From Acanthosepion esculentum (lineage: Eukaryota > Mollusca > Cephalopoda > Sepiida > Sepiidae): 64,000 nt of DNA. A model generated the notes under the pieces. The model saw only the letters and a program-made list of their open reading frames with translations, was not told the DNA's origin and did not search any database. Below, one piece after another: positions 22,883 through 36,344 of this stretch. Position 1 is the stretch's first letter, and each line of letters begins with the position of its first letter. Location: positions 469,501 through 533,500 of the forward strand of contig CAXIWW010000817.1 of the NCBI GenBank assembly GCA_964036315.1, given 5' to 3'. Position numbers and translations under genes: made by a program.

Positions 22883-25800
22883 CTAGTCCTAGGTATGACT
22901 ATAAACTACATCTGACAGCAAAGCTTCTGATCACAAAGGGTCCGAGCTATGAGCAAATAGTGACCCCCCACAAAAAAAACACTATGAAAGTATAAAAATA
23001 CAGGTTTATATAAAAACTTGCGGACAACACCAGTTGATAGCAAAAGTGCCAACAGCACCACAGCTGATAGCAAAAGTGCCAACAGCTGATAGCAAAAGTG
23101 CCAACTGCTGATACCAAAAGTGCCAAAAGCTGATAGCAAAAGTGCCAACAGCTGATAGCAAAAGTGCCAACAGATGATACCAAAAGTGCCAACAGCTGAT
23201 AGAAAAGTGCCAACAGCTGATAGCAAAAGTGCCAACAGATGATAGCAAAAGTGCCAACAGAACCACAGTGCCAACTAGTCCTAGGTATAACTATAAACTA
23301 CATCTGACAGCAAGGCTTCTGATCACAAAGGGTCCCAGCTATGAGCAAATAGTGACCCCACACTAAAAAAAAACATTATGAAAGTATAAAAATACAATTT
23401 TATATAAAAACTTGCGAACAACACCAGTTGATAGCAAAAGTGCCAACAGCACCACAGCTGATAGCAAAAGTGCCAACAGCTGATCGCAAAAGTGCCAAAA
23501 GCTGATAGCAAAAGTGCCAACAGCTGATAGCAAAAGTGCCAACAGCTGATACCAAAAGTGCCAAAAGATGATAGCAAAAGTGCCATCAGCTGATAGCAAA
23601 AGTTCCAACAGCTGATAGCAAAAGTGCCAACAGCTGATAGCAAAAGTTCCAAAAGCTGATACCAAAAGTGCCAAAAGCTGATATCAAAAGTGCCAACAGC
23701 TGATAGCAAAAGTGCCAAGAGCTGATAGCAAAAGTGCCAACAGCACCACAGTGCCAAATATTCCTAGGTATGACTATAAACTACATCTGACAGCAAGACT
23801 TCTGATCACAAATGGTCCCAGCTATGAGCAAAGAATGACCCCCCACTAAAAAAAAAACACTATGAATGTATAAAAATACATGTTTATAAAAAACTTGCGA
23901 ACAACACCAGTTGATAGCAAAAGTGCCAACAGCACCACAGCTGATAGCAAAAGTGCCAACAGCTGATAGTAAAGTGCCAACAGCTGATAGTAATGTGCCA
24001 ACAGGTGATACCAAACGTGCCGAAAGCTGATAGCAAAAGTGCCAACAGCTGATAGCAAAAGTGCCAACAGCTGAAAGCAAAAGTGAAAATAGCCCCACAT
24101 TCCCAACTAGTCCTAGGTATGACTATAAACTACAACTGACAGCAAGGCTTCTGATCACAAAGGGTCCGAGCTATAAGCAAATAGTGACCCCCCACTAAAG
24201 AAAAAACACTATGAATGTATAAAAATACATGTTTACTTGTGAACAACACCAGTTGATAGCAAAAGTGCCAACCGCACCACAGGTGATAGCAAAAGTGCCA
24301 ACAGCTGATGGCAAAAGTGCCAACAGCTGATACCAAAATGCCAAAAGCTGATAGCAAAAGTGCCAACAGCTGATAGCAAAAGTGCCAACAGCTGATACCA
24401 AAAGTGCCAAAAGCTGATAGCAAAACTGCCAACAGCTGATAGCAAAAGTGCCAACAGCTGATACCAAAAGTGCCAAAAGCTGATAGCAAAACTGCCAACA
24501 GCTGATAGCAAAAGTGCCAACAGCTGATAGCAAAAGTGCCAACAGCACCACAGTGCAAACTAGTCCTAGGTATGACTATAAACTACGTCTGACTGCAAGG
24601 CTTCTGATCACAAAGGGTCCAAGCTATGAGCATATAGTGACCCCAACTAAAAAAAAAACACTATGAATGTATAAAAATACATGTTTATATAAAAACTTGC
24701 GAACAACACCAATTGATAGCAAAAGTGCCAACAGCACCACAGCTGATAGCAAAAGTGCCAACAGCAGATAGCAAAAGTGCCAACAGCTGATAGCAAAAGT
24801 GCCAACAGAACGACAGTGCCAACTAGTCCTAGGTATGATTATAAACTACATCTGACAGCAAGGCTTCTGATCACAAAGGGTCCCAGCTAGGAGCAAATAG
24901 TGACCCCCCACTAAAAAAAACACTATGAATGTATAAAAATGCATGTTTATATAAAAACTTGTGAACAACACCAGTTGATAGCAAAAGTGCCAACGGCACC
25001 ACAGGTGATAGCAAAAGTGCCAACAGCTCATCGCAAAAGTGCCAACAGCTGATACCAAAAGTGCCAAAAGCTGATAGAAAAAGTGCCAACAGCTGATAGC
25101 AAAAGTACCAACAGCTGATAGCAAAAGTGCAAACTGCTGATAGCAAAAGTGCCAACAGCTGATAGCAAAAGTGCCTACAGCACCACAGTGCCAACTAGTC
25201 CTAGGTATGAATATAAACAAAATCTGACAGCAAGTCTTCTGATCACAAAGGATCCCAGCTATGAGCAAATAGCGACCCCCACTAAAAAAAAACACTATGA
25301 AAATATAAACATACATGTTTATATAAAAACTTGCGAAAAACACCAGTTGATAGCAAAAGTGCCAACAGCCCCACAGCTGATAGCAAAATTGCCAACAGCT
25401 GATAGCAAAAGTGCCAACAGCTGATAGCAAAAGTGCCAACAGCTGATAACAAAAGTGCCAACAGCACAACAGTGCCAACTAGTCCTAGGTATGACTATAA
25501 ACTACATCTGACAGCAAGGCTTCTGATCACAAAGGGTCCCAGCTATGAGCAAATATTCACCCCCCACTAAAAAAAAACACTATGAAAGTATAAAAATACA
25601 TGTTTATATAAAAACTTGTGAACAACACCAGTTGATAGCAAAAGTGCAAACAGCACCACAGCTGATAGCAAAAGTGCCAACAGCTGATAGCAAAAGTGTC
25701 AACAGCTGATAGCAAAAGTGCCAACAGCTGATAGCAAAAGTGCCAACAGCACCACAGTGCCGACTAGTCCTAGGTATGACTATAAACTACATCTGACAGC

Positions 25801-26466
25801 AAGGCTTCTGATCACGAAGGGTCCCAGCTATGAGCAAATAGTGACCCCCACTAAAAAAAAACACTATGATAGTATATAAATACATGTTTATATAAAAAGT
25901 TGCGAACAACAGCAGTTGATAGCAAAAGTGCCAACAGTGCCAACAGCTGATAGCAAAAGTGCCAACAGCTGATTGCAAAAGTGCCAACAGCTGATAGCAA
26001 AAGTGCCAACAGCTGATACCAAAAGTGCCAAAAGCTGATAGGAAAAGTGCCAACAGCTGATAGCAAAAGAGCCAACAGATGATACCAAAAGTGCCAACAG
26101 CTGATAGCAAAAGTGCCAACTGCTGATAGCAAAATTGCCAACAGCTGATACCAAAAGTGCCAAAAGCTGATAGCAAAAGTGCCAACAGCTCCAGAGTGCC
26201 GACTAGTCCTAGGTATGGCTATAAACTACATCTGACTGCAAGGCTTCTGATCACAAAGGGTCCCATCTATGAGAAAATGGTGACAGCCCTCTAAAAAAAA
26301 AACATTATGAAAGTATAAAAATACATGTTTATATAAAAACTTGCGAACCACACCAGTTGATAGTAAAAGTGCCAACAGCACCACAGCTGATAGCAAAAGT
26401 GCCATCAGCTGATAGCAAAAGTGCCAACAGCTGATAGCAAAAATGCCAACAGCACCACAGTGCCAA
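22883..26466 (+). repeat. 4-kb block, copy 2, with monomer-sized loss and gain
   Basis: Cores start at 22,883, 23,275, 23,758, 24,107, 24,560, 24,823, 25,195, 25,479, 25,764 and 26,203 (392, 483, 349, 453, 263, 372, 284, 285, 439, 264 bp). The offset from copy 1 is 4,009 bp up to about 24,230. It falls to 3,322 after the equivalent of two monomers of copy 1 (283 and 396 bp) is absent, then rises to 3,607 after an extra 285-bp monomer at 25,479-25,763. An 8-bp loss removes the TATATAAAA stretch near 24,235. Indels are whole monomers or whole 22-mers, as expected of unequal exchange. Confidence 0.94.
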
Positions 26467-27514
26467 CTAGTCCTAGGTATGACTATAAACTATATATGAC
26501 AGCAAGGCTTCTGATCACAAAGTGTCCCAGCTATGAGCATATAGTGACACCCCACGAAAAAAAAAAAACATTATGAAAGTATAAAAATACATGTTTATAT
26601 AAAAACATGCGAACAACACCAGTTGATAGCTAAAGTGCCAACAGCTGATAGCAAAAGTGCCAACAGCTTATAGCAAAATTGCCAACAGCACCACAGTGCC
26701 AACTACTCCTAGGTATGACTATAAACTACATCTGACCGCAAGGCTTCTGATCACAAAGGGTCCCATCTATGAGCAAATAGTGACCCCCCAATAAAAAAAA
26801 CACTATGAAATTATAAAAATACATGTTTATATAAAAACTTGCGAACAACACCAGTTGATAACAAAAGTGCCAACAGCACCACAGCTGATAGCAAATGTTC
26901 CAACAGCTGATAGCAAAAGTGCCAACAGCTGATAGCAAAAGTGCCAACAGCTGATAGCAAAAGTGCCAAAAGCTGATAGCAAATGTGCCAACAGCTGATA
27001 GCAAAAGTGCCAAAGGCTGATAGCAAAAGTGCCAACTGCTGATACCAAAAGTGCCAAAAGCTGATAGCAAAAGTGCCAACAGCTGATAGCAAAAGTGCCA
27101 ACAGCTGATAGCAAAAGTGCCAAAAGCTGATAGCAAATGTGCCAACGGCTGATAGCAAAAGTGCCGACAGCTGATAGCAAAATTGCCAACAGCCTATAGC
27201 AAAAGTGCCAACAGCTGATAGCAAAAGTGCCAACAGCACCACAGTGCCAACTAGTCCTAGGTATGACTATAAACTACATCTGACAGCAAGGCTTCTGACC
27301 ACAAAGGGTCCAAGCTATGAGCATATAGTGACCACGCACTAAAAAAAATACACTATGAAAGTATAAAAATACATGTTTATATAAAAACTTGCGAACAACA
27401 CCAGTTGATAGCAAAAGTGCCAACAGCACCACAGCTGATAGCAAAAGGGCCAACAGCTGTTAGCAAAAGTGCCAAAAGCTGATAGCAAAAGTGCCAACAG
27501 CACGACAGTGCCAA
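26467..27514 (+). repeat. Monomers of 236, 548 and 264 bp
   Basis: Cores start at 26,467, 26,703 (ACTACTCCTAGG) and 27,251. The 236-bp monomer lacks the left CACCACAG, so it is 8 bp short of the usual 244, and it has an A12 tract near 26,566. The 548-bp monomer holds about 17 22-mers with a CAAATGTGCC variant. Nothing else is seen. Confidence 0.85.
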
Positions 27515-28632
27515 CTAGTCCTAGGTATGATTATAAACTACATCTGACAGCAAGGCTTCTGATCACAAAGGTTCCCAGCTATGAGCAAATAGTTACCCCC
27601 CCACTAAAAAAAAACACTATGAAAGTATAAAAATACATGTTTATATAAAAACTTGCGAACAACACCAGTTGATAGCAAAAGTGCAAACAGCACCACAGCT
27701 GATAGCAAAAGTGCCAACAGCTGATAGCAAAAGTGCCAACAGCTGATAGCTAAAGTGCCAACAGATTATACCAAAAGTGCCAACAGCTTATAGCAAAAGT
27801 GCCAACAGCTGATAGCAAAAGTGCCAACAGCTGATAGCAAAAGTGCCAACAGCTGATACCAAATGTGCCAAAAGCTTATAGCAAAAGTGCCAACAGCTGA
27901 TAGCAAAAGTGCCAACAGCTGATAGCAAAAGTGCCAACAGATGATACCAAAAGTGCCAACAGCTGATAGCAAAATGCCAACTGCTTATAGGAAAAGTGCC
28001 AACAGCTGATAGCAAAAGTGCCAAGAGCTGATACCAAAAGTGCCAAAAGCTGATAGCAAAAGTGCCAACAGCTGATAGCAAAAGTGCCAATAGATGATAC
28101 CAAAAGTGCCAACAGCTGATAGCAAAATGCCAACTGCTGATAGGAAAAGTGTCAACAGCTGATAGCAAAAGTGCCAACAGCTGATACCAAAAAGGCCAAA
28201 AGCTGATAGAAAAAGTGCCAACAGCTGATAGCAAAAGTACCAACAGCAGATAGCAAAAGTGCAAACTGCTGATAGCAAAAGTGCCAACAGCTGATAGCAA
28301 AAGTGCCAATAGCTGATAGCAAAAGTGCCACCAGCACCACATTGCCAACTAGTCCTAGGTATGACTATAAACTACATCTGACAGCAAGGCTTCTGATCAC
28401 AAAGGGTCCCAGTTATGAGCAAATAGTGACCCCCCACTAAAAAAAACACTATGAAAGTATAAAAATACATGTTTATATAAAAACTTGTGAACAACACCAG
28501 TTGATAGCAAAAGTGCAAACAGCACCACAGCTGATAGCAAAAGTGCCAACAGCTGATAGCAAAAGTGTCAACAGCTGATAGCAAAAGTGCCAACAGCTGA
28601 TAGCAAAAGTGCGTACAGAACCACAGTGCCGA
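27515..28632 (+). repeat. Long-array monomer (834 bp) plus 284-bp follower, copy 1
   Basis: The array at about 27,695-28,340 (about 30 units) contains recurring super-patterns: CAGATGATACC, AAAATGCCAACTGCT with TATAGG or GATAGG, and AAAAAGGCC. From about 27,850 onward it matches 30,006 onward at a constant offset of 2,156 bp. The follower at 28,349 (GTCCCAGTTATGAG) matches 30,505. Confidence 0.9.
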
Positions 28633-29686
28633 CTAGTCCTAGGTATGACTATAAACTACATCTGACAGCAAGCTTCTGATCACAAAGGGTCCCAGCTATG
28701 AGCAAATAGTGACACCCACTAAAAAAAAAACAGTATGATAGTATATAAATACATGTTTATATAAAAAGTTGCGAACAACAGCAGTTGATAGCAAAAGTGC
28801 CAACAGTGCCAACAGCTGATAGCAAAAGTGCCAACAGCTGATAGCAAAAGTGCCAACAGCTGATACCAAAAGTGCCAAAAGCTGATAGCAAAAGTGCCAA
28901 CAGCTGATAGCAAAAGTGCCAACAGATGATACCAAAAGTGCCAACAGCTGATAGCAAAAGTGCCAACTGCTGATAGCAAGAGTGCCAACAGCTGATACCA
29001 AAAGTGCCAAAAGCTGATAGCAAAAGTGCCAACAGCTCCACAGTGCCCACTAGTCCTAGGTATGCCTATAAACTACATCTGACAGCAAGGCTTCTGATCA
29101 CAAAGGGTCCCATCTATGAGAAAATGGTGACACCCCTCTAAAAAAAAACATTATGAAAGTATAAAAATACATGTTTATATAAAAACCTGCGAACAACACC
29201 AGTTGATAGTAAAAGTGCCAACAGCACCACAGCTGACAGCAAAAGTGCCATCAGCTGATAGCAAAAGTGCCAACAGCTGATAGCAAAAGTGCCAACAGCA
29301 CCACAGTGCCGACTTGTCCTAGGTATGACTATAAACTACATCTGACAGCAAGGCTTCTGATCACAAAGGTTCCCAGCTATGATGAAATAGTTACCCCCCA
29401 CTAAAAAAAAAATACTATGAAAGTATAAAAATACATGTTTATATAAAAACTTGCGAACAACACCAGTTGATATCAAAAGTGCCAACAGCACCACGGCTGA
29501 TAGCAAAAGTGCCAACAGCTGATAGCAAAATTGCCAACAGCTGATACCAAATGTGCCAAAAGCTGATAGCAAAAGTGCCAACAGATGATAGCAAAAGTGC
29601 CAACAGCTTATAGCAAAAGTGCCATCAGCTGATAGCAAAAGTGCCAACAGCTGATAGCAAAAGTGCCAACAGCACCACAGTGCCGA
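28633..29686 (+). repeat. Monomers of 417, 263 and 374 bp
   Basis: Cores start at 28,633, 29,050 and 29,313. The 28,633 monomer is a relative of 22,157 and 25,764: it shares GTATATAAATACATG, AGTTGCGAACAACAGCAG and the doubled CCAACAGTGCCAACAG. The 29,050 monomer (CCCATCTATGAGAAAATGG) matches 22,596 and 26,203. The 4-kb block type therefore continues here in reduced form. The 29,313 core starts ACTTGTCC instead of ACTAGTCC. Confidence 0.87.
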
Positions 29687-30810
29687 CTTGTCCTAGGTAT
29701 GACTATAAACTACATCTGACAGCAAGGCTTCTGATCACAAAGGGTCCCAGCTATGAGCAAATAGTGACCCCCCGCTAAAAAAAACACTATGAATGTATAA
29801 AAATACATGTTTATATAAAAACTTGCGAACAACACCAGTTGTTAGCAAAAGTGCCAACAGCACCACAGCTGATAGCAAAAGTGCCAACAGCACCACAGCT
29901 GATAGCAAATGTGCCAACAGCTGACAGCGAAAGTGCCAACAGCTGATAGCAAAAGTGACAACAGGTGATAGCAAAAGTGCCAACAGCTGATAGCCAAAGT
30001 GCCAACAGATGATACCAAATGTGCCAAAAGCTTATAGCAAAAGTGCCAACAGCTGATAGCAAAAGTGCCAACAGCTGATAGCAAAAGTGCCAACAGATGA
30101 TACCAAAAGTGCCAACAGCTGATAGCAAAATGCCAACTGCTTATAGGAAAAGTGCCAACAGCTGATACCAAAAGTGCCAAGAGCTGATACCAAAAGTGCC
30201 AAAAGCTGATAGCAAAAGTGCCAACAGCTGATAGCAAAAGTGCCAATAGATGATACCAAAAGTGCCAACAGCTGATAGCAAAATGCCAACTGCTGATAGG
30301 AAAAGTGTCAACAGCTGATAGCAAAAGTGCCAACAGCTGATACCAAAAAGGCCAAAAGCTGATAGAAAAAGTGCCAACAGCTGATAGCAAAAGTACCAAC
30401 AGCAGATAGCAAAAGTGCAAACTGCTGATAGCAAAAGTGCCAACAGCTGATAGCAAAAGTGCCAATAGCTGATAGCAAAAGTGCCACCAGCACCACATTG
30501 CCAACTAGTCCTAGGTGTGACTATAAACTACATCTGACAGCAAGGCTTCTGATCACAAAGGGTCCCAGTTATGAGCAAATAGTGACCCCCCACTAAAAAA
30601 AACACTATGAATGTATAAAAATACATGTTTATATAAAAACTTGCGAACAACACCAGTTGATAGCAAAAGTGCCAACAGCACCATAGCTGATAGCAAAAGT
30701 GCCAACAGCTGATAGCAAAAGTGCCAACAGCTGATAGCAAAAGTGCCAACAGATGATACCAAAAGTGCCAACAGCTGATAGCAAAAGTGCCAACAGCACC
30801 ACAGTGCCAA
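29687..30810 (+). repeat. Long-array monomer (818 bp) plus 306-bp follower, copy 2
   Basis: Cores start at 29,687 and 30,505. The array from about 30,006 repeats that of 27,850-28,340 almost base for base at a 2,156-bp offset, including AAAAAGGCC and GTACCAACAGCAGATAGC. The left part of the array differs: it has an extra CACCACAG and CAGCTGACAGCG units. Copy 1 and copy 2 therefore share only the right two-thirds. Confidence 0.9.
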
Positions 30811-31686
30811 CTAGTCCTAGGTATGACTATAAACTACATCTGACAGCAAGGCTTCTGATCACAAAGGGTCCCAGCTATGTGCAAACAGTGACACCCCACT
30901 AAAAAAAAACATTATGAAAGTATAAAAATACATGTTAATATAAAAACTTGCGAACAACACCAGTTGATAGCAAAAGTGCCAACAGCACCAGAGCTGATAG
31001 CAAAAGTGCCAACAGCTGTTAGCAAAAGTGCCAACAGCTGATACCAAAAGTGCCAAAAGCTTATAGCAAAAGTGCCAACAGCTGATAGCAAAAGTGCCAA
31101 CAGATAATACTAAAAGTGCCAAAAGCTGATAGCAAAAGTGCCAACAGCTTATAGCAAAAGTGCCAACAGCTGATAGCAAAAGTGCCAACAGCTGATAGCA
31201 AAAATGCCAACAGATGATAGCAAAATGCCAACAGCTGATAGCAAAAGTTCCAACAGCTGATAGCAAAAGTGCCAACAGCTGATGGCAAAAGTGCCAACAG
31301 CTGATACCAAAAGTGCCAAAAGCTGATAGCAAAAGTGCCAACAGCTGATAGCAAAATACCAACAGCTGATAGCAAAAGTGCCAACAGCTGATAGCAAAAG
31401 TGCCAACAGCTGTTACCAAAATGCCAAAAGCTGATAGCAAAAGTGCCAACAGCTGATAGCAAATGTGCCAAAAGCTGATAGCAAAAGTGCCAACAGCTGA
31501 TAGCAAAAGTGCCAACAGATGATACCAAAAGTGCAAACAGCTGATAGCAAAAGTGCCAACAGCGGATAGCAAAAGTGCCAACAGCTGATAGCAAAAGTGC
31601 CAACAGCTGATACCAAAAGAGCCAAAAGCTGGTAGCAAAAGTGCCAACAGCTGATAGCAAAAGTGCCAACAGCACCACATTGCCAA
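30811..31686 (+). repeat. Very long 22-mer array (876-bp monomer, about 32 units)
   Basis: The core has TACATGTTAATAT and CACCAGAGC. The array carries many one-base-deleted units (CAAAATGCC, CAAAATACC), GATACC and CAGATGATACC types, and CAGCGGATAGC. A 275-codon open frame on the opposite strand (30,859-31,686) is a by-product of the array. Confidence 0.9.
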
Positions 31687-34600
31687 CTAGACCTAGGTAT
31701 GTCTATAAACTACATCTAACAGCAAGGCTTATGATCACAAAGGGTCCCAGCTATGAGCAAATAGTGACCACCCTCTTAAAAAAAACACTACGAATGTATA
31801 AAAATACATGTTTATATAAAAACTTGCGAACAACACCAGTTGATAGCAAAAGTGCCAACAGCACCACACCTGATAGCAAAAGTGCCAACAGCTGATAGCA
31901 AAAGTGCCAACAGCTGATATCAAAAGTGCCAAAAGCTGATAGCAAAAGTGCCAACAGCTGATAGCAAAATTGCCAACAGCTGATAGCAAAAGTTCCAACA
32001 GCTGATAGCAAAAGTGCCAACAGCTGATAGCAAAAGTGCCAACAGCTGATACCAAATGTGCGAAAAGCTGATAGCAAAAGTGCCAACAGCTGATAGCAAA
32101 AGTGCCAACAGCTGATAGCAAATTGCCAACAGCTGTTACCAAAAGTGCCAAAAGCTGATAGCAAAAGTGCCAACAGCTGATAGCAAAAGTGCGAACCACT
32201 GATAGCAAAAGTTCCAACAGCACCACATTGCCAACTAATCCTAGTTATGAATATAAATTACATCTGACAGCAAGGCTTCTGATCACAAAGGGTCCCAGCT
32301 ATGAGAAAATAGTGACCCCCGACTATAAAAAAAACAGTATGAATGTATAAAAATACATGTTTATATAAAAACTTGCGAACAACACCAGTCGATAGCAAAA
32401 GTGCCAACAGCACCACAGCTGATAGCAAAAGTGCCAACAGCTGATAGCAAAAGTGCCAACAGCTGATAGCAAAAGTGCCAACAGCACCACAGTGCCAACT
32501 AGTCCTAGGTATGACTATAAACTACATGACAGCAAGGCTTCTGATCACAAAGGGTGGCAACTATGAGCAAATAGTGACCCCCCACTAAAAAAAAAACACT
32601 ATGAAAATATAAAAATACATGTTTATATAAAAACTTGCGAACAACACCAGTTGATAGCAAAATTGCAAACAGCACCACAGCTGATAGCAAAAGTGCAAAC
32701 AGGTGATAGCAAAAGTGCCATCAGCTGATAGCAAAAGTGCCAACAGCACCACAGTGCCAACTAGTCCTAGGTATGACTATAAACTACATCTGACATAAGG
32801 CTTCTGATCACAAACGGTCCCAGCTATGAGCAAATAGTGACCCCCCACTAAAAAAAAAACACTATTAAAGTATAAAAATACATGTTTATATAAAAACTTG
32901 CGAACAACAACAGTTGATAGCAAAAATGCAAACAACACCACAGCTCATAGCAAAAGTGCCAACAGGTGATAGCAAAAGTGCGAACAGCTGATAGCAAAAG
33001 TGCCAACAGCTGATAGCAAAAGTGCCAACAGCTGATAGCAAAAGTGCCAACAGCTGATATCAAAAGTGCCAACAGCTGATTTCAAAAGTGGCAAAAGCTG
33101 ATAGCAAAAGTACCAACAGCTGATAGCAAAAGTGCCAACAGATGATACCAAAAGTGCCAAAAGCTGATAGCAAAAGTGCCAACAGCTGATAGCAAAAGTG
33201 CCAACAGCACCACATTGCCAACTAGTCCTAGGTATGACTATAAACTACATCTGACAGCAAGGCTTCTAATCACAAAGGGTCCCAGCTATGAGCAAATAGT
33301 GACCCCCCACTAAAAAAAAAACACTATGAATGTATGAAAATACATGTTTATATAAAAACTTGCGAACAACTCCAGTTGATAGCAAAAGTGCCAACAGCAC
33401 CACAGCTGATAGCAAAAGTGCCAACAGCTGATAGCAAAAGTGCCAACAGGTGATAGCAAAAGCGCCAACAACTGATAGCAAAAGTGCCAACAGCTGATAG
33501 CAAAAGTGCCAACAGCACCACAGTGACAACTAGTCCTAGGTATGACTATAAACTACATCTGACAGGAAGTCTTCTGATCACAAAGGGTCCCAGCTATGAG
33601 TAAATAGTGACCCCACACAAAAAAAAACACAATATGAAAGTATGAAAATACATGTTCATATAAAAACTTGCGAACAACACCAGTTGATAGCAAAAGTGCC
33701 AACAGCACCACAGCTGATAGCAAAATGCCAACAGCTGATAGCAAAAGTGCAAACAGCTGATAGCAAAAGTACAAAAAGCTGATAGCAAAAGTGCCAACAG
33801 CACCACAGCTGATAGCAAATGTGCCAACAGCTGATAACAAAAGTGCCAACAGCACCCCAATGCCAAATAGTCCTAGGTATGACCATAACCTACATCTGAC
33901 ATCAAGTCTTCTGATAACAAAGGGTCCAAGCTATGAGCAAATAGTGACCCCCCACTAAAAAAAAAACACTATGAAAGTATAAAAATACATATTTATACAA
34001 AAACTTGCGAACAACACCAGTTGATAGCAAAAGTGCCAACAGCACCAGAGCTGATAGCAAAAGTTCCAACAGCTGATAGCAAAAGTGCCAACAGCTGATA
34101 GCAAAAGTGCCAACAGCTGATAGCTAAAGTGCAAACAGCTGATAGCAAAAGTGCCAAGAGCACCACATTGCCAACTAGTCCTAGGTATGACTATAAACTA
34201 CATCTGACAGCAAGGCTTCTGATCACAAAGGGTCCCAGCTATGAGCAAATAGTGACCCCCCACTAAAAAAAAAACACAATGAATGTATAAAAATACATGT
34301 TTATATAAAAACTTCCGAACAACACCAGTTGATAACAAAAGTGCAAACAGCACCACAGCTGATAGCAAAAGTGCCAACATCTGATACCAAACATGCCAAC
34401 AGCTGATACCAAAAGTGCCAACAGCTGATAGCAGAAGTGCCAACATCTGATAGCAAAAGTGCCAACAGCTGATAGCAAAAGTGCCAACAGCACCACAGTA
34501 CCAACTAGTCCTAGGTATGACTATAAACTACATCTGATAGCAAGGCTTCTGATCACAAAGGGTTCCAGCTATGAGCAAATAGTTACCCCCCACTAAACAA

Positions 34601-36344
34601 AAACACTATGAAATTTTAAAAATACATGTTTACATAAAAACTTGCGAACAACACCAGTTGATAGCAAAAGTGCAAACAGCACCACAGCTGATAGCAAAAG
34701 TGCAAACAGGTGATAGCAAAAGTGCCAACAGCTGATAGCAAAAGTGACAACAGCTGATAGCAAAAGTGCCAACAGCACCACAGTGCCAACTAGTCCTATG
34801 TATGACTATAAACTACATCTGACAGCAAGTCTTCTGATCACAAAGGGTCCCAGCTATGAGCAAATAGTGACCCCCACTAAAAAAAAACACTATGAAAGTA
34901 TAAAAATACATGTTTATATAAAAACTTGCGAACAACACCAGTTGATTGCAAAAGTGCTAACAGCACCACATCTCATAGCATAAGTGCCAACAGCTTATTG
35001 CAAAAGTGCCAACAGCTGATAGCAAAAGTGCCAACAGCTGATAGCAAAAGTGCCAACAGCACCACAGTGCCAACTAGTCCTAGGTATGATTATAAACTAC
35101 ATCTGACAGCAAGGCTTCTGATCACAAAGGGTCCCAGCTCTGAGCAAATAGTGACCCCCCACTAAAAACAAACACTATGAAAGTATAAAAATACATCTTT
35201 ATATAAAAACTTGCGAACAACACTAGTTGATAGCAAAAGTGCCAATAGCACCACAGCTGATAGCAAAAGTGCCAACATCTGATACCAAAAGTGCCAACAG
35301 CTGATACCAAAAGTGGCAACAGCTAATAGCAAAAGTGCCAACAGCTGATAGCAAAAGTGCCAACAGCTGATAGCAAAAGTGCCAACAGCACCACAGTGCC
35401 AACTAGTTTTAGGTATGACTATAAACTATATCTGACAGCAAGGCTTCTGATCACAAAGGGTCCCAGCTATGAGCAAAGAATGACCACCCCCTAAAAAAAA
35501 ACACTATGAAATATAAAAATACATGTTTATATAAAAACTTGCGTACAACACCAGTTGATAGCAAAAGTGACAACAGCACCACAGCTGATAGCAAAAGTGC
35601 CAACAGCTGATAGCAAAAGTGCCAACAGCTGATAGCAAAAGTGACAACAGCTGATAGCAAAAGTGCCATCAACTGATAGCAAAAGTGCCAACAGCTGATA
35701 GCAAAAGTGACAACAGCTGATAGCAAAAGTGCCAACAGCTGATAGCAAAAGTGTCAACAGCACCACAGTGCCAACTAGTCCTAGGTATGACTATAAACTA
35801 CATCTGACAGCAAGTCTTCTGATCACAAAGGGTCCCAGCTATGAGCAAATAGTGACCCCCACTAAAAAAAAACACTATGAAAGTATAAAAATACATGTTT
35901 ATATAAAAACTTGCGAACAACACCAGTTGATAGCAAAAGTGCCAACAGCACCACAGCTGATAGCAAAAGTGCCGACAGCTGATAGCAAAAGTGCCAACAG
36001 CAGATAGCAAAAGTGCACACAGCACCACATTGCCAACTAGTCCTAGGTATGACTATAAACTACATCTTTCAGCAAGGCTTCTGATCACAAAGGGTCCCAG
36101 CTATGAGCAAATAGTGACCCCTCACTGAAAAAAAAACACTATGAAAGTATAAAAATACATGTTTATATAATAACTTGCGAACAACACCAGTTGATAGCAA
36201 AAGTGCCAACAGCACCACAGCTGATAGCAAAAGTGCCAACAGCTGATAGCAAATGTGCCAACAGCTGATAGCAAAAGTGCCAACAGCTGATGGCAAAAGT
36301 GCCAACAGCTGATAGCAAAAGTGCCAACAGCACTACAGTGCCAA
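31687..36344 (+). repeat. Monomeric satellite region without clear higher-order repeats
   Basis: Cores start at 31,687, 32,235, 32,499, 32,761, 33,222, 33,530, 33,867, 34,175, 34,505, 34,790, 35,074, 35,403, 35,775 and 36,037, followed by 36,345. Lengths vary (548, 264, 262, 461, 308, 337, 308, 330, 285, 284, 329, 372, 262, 308). I saw no repeated order of private variants. Individual cores are more varied, for example GGGTGGCAACTATG at 32,499 and ACTAGTTTTAGG at 35,403. The 337-bp monomer has an extra internal CACCACAG near 33,800. Confidence 0.8.

Noticed and set aside
34..36305. Long open frames on the minus strand of the first forward block (up to 287 codons) as proteins
   Set aside because: They exist in two or three overlapping frames at once, follow the 22-bp unit (no stop on that strand), end in cores, and change frame with A-tract length or unit deletions between near-identical HOR copies.
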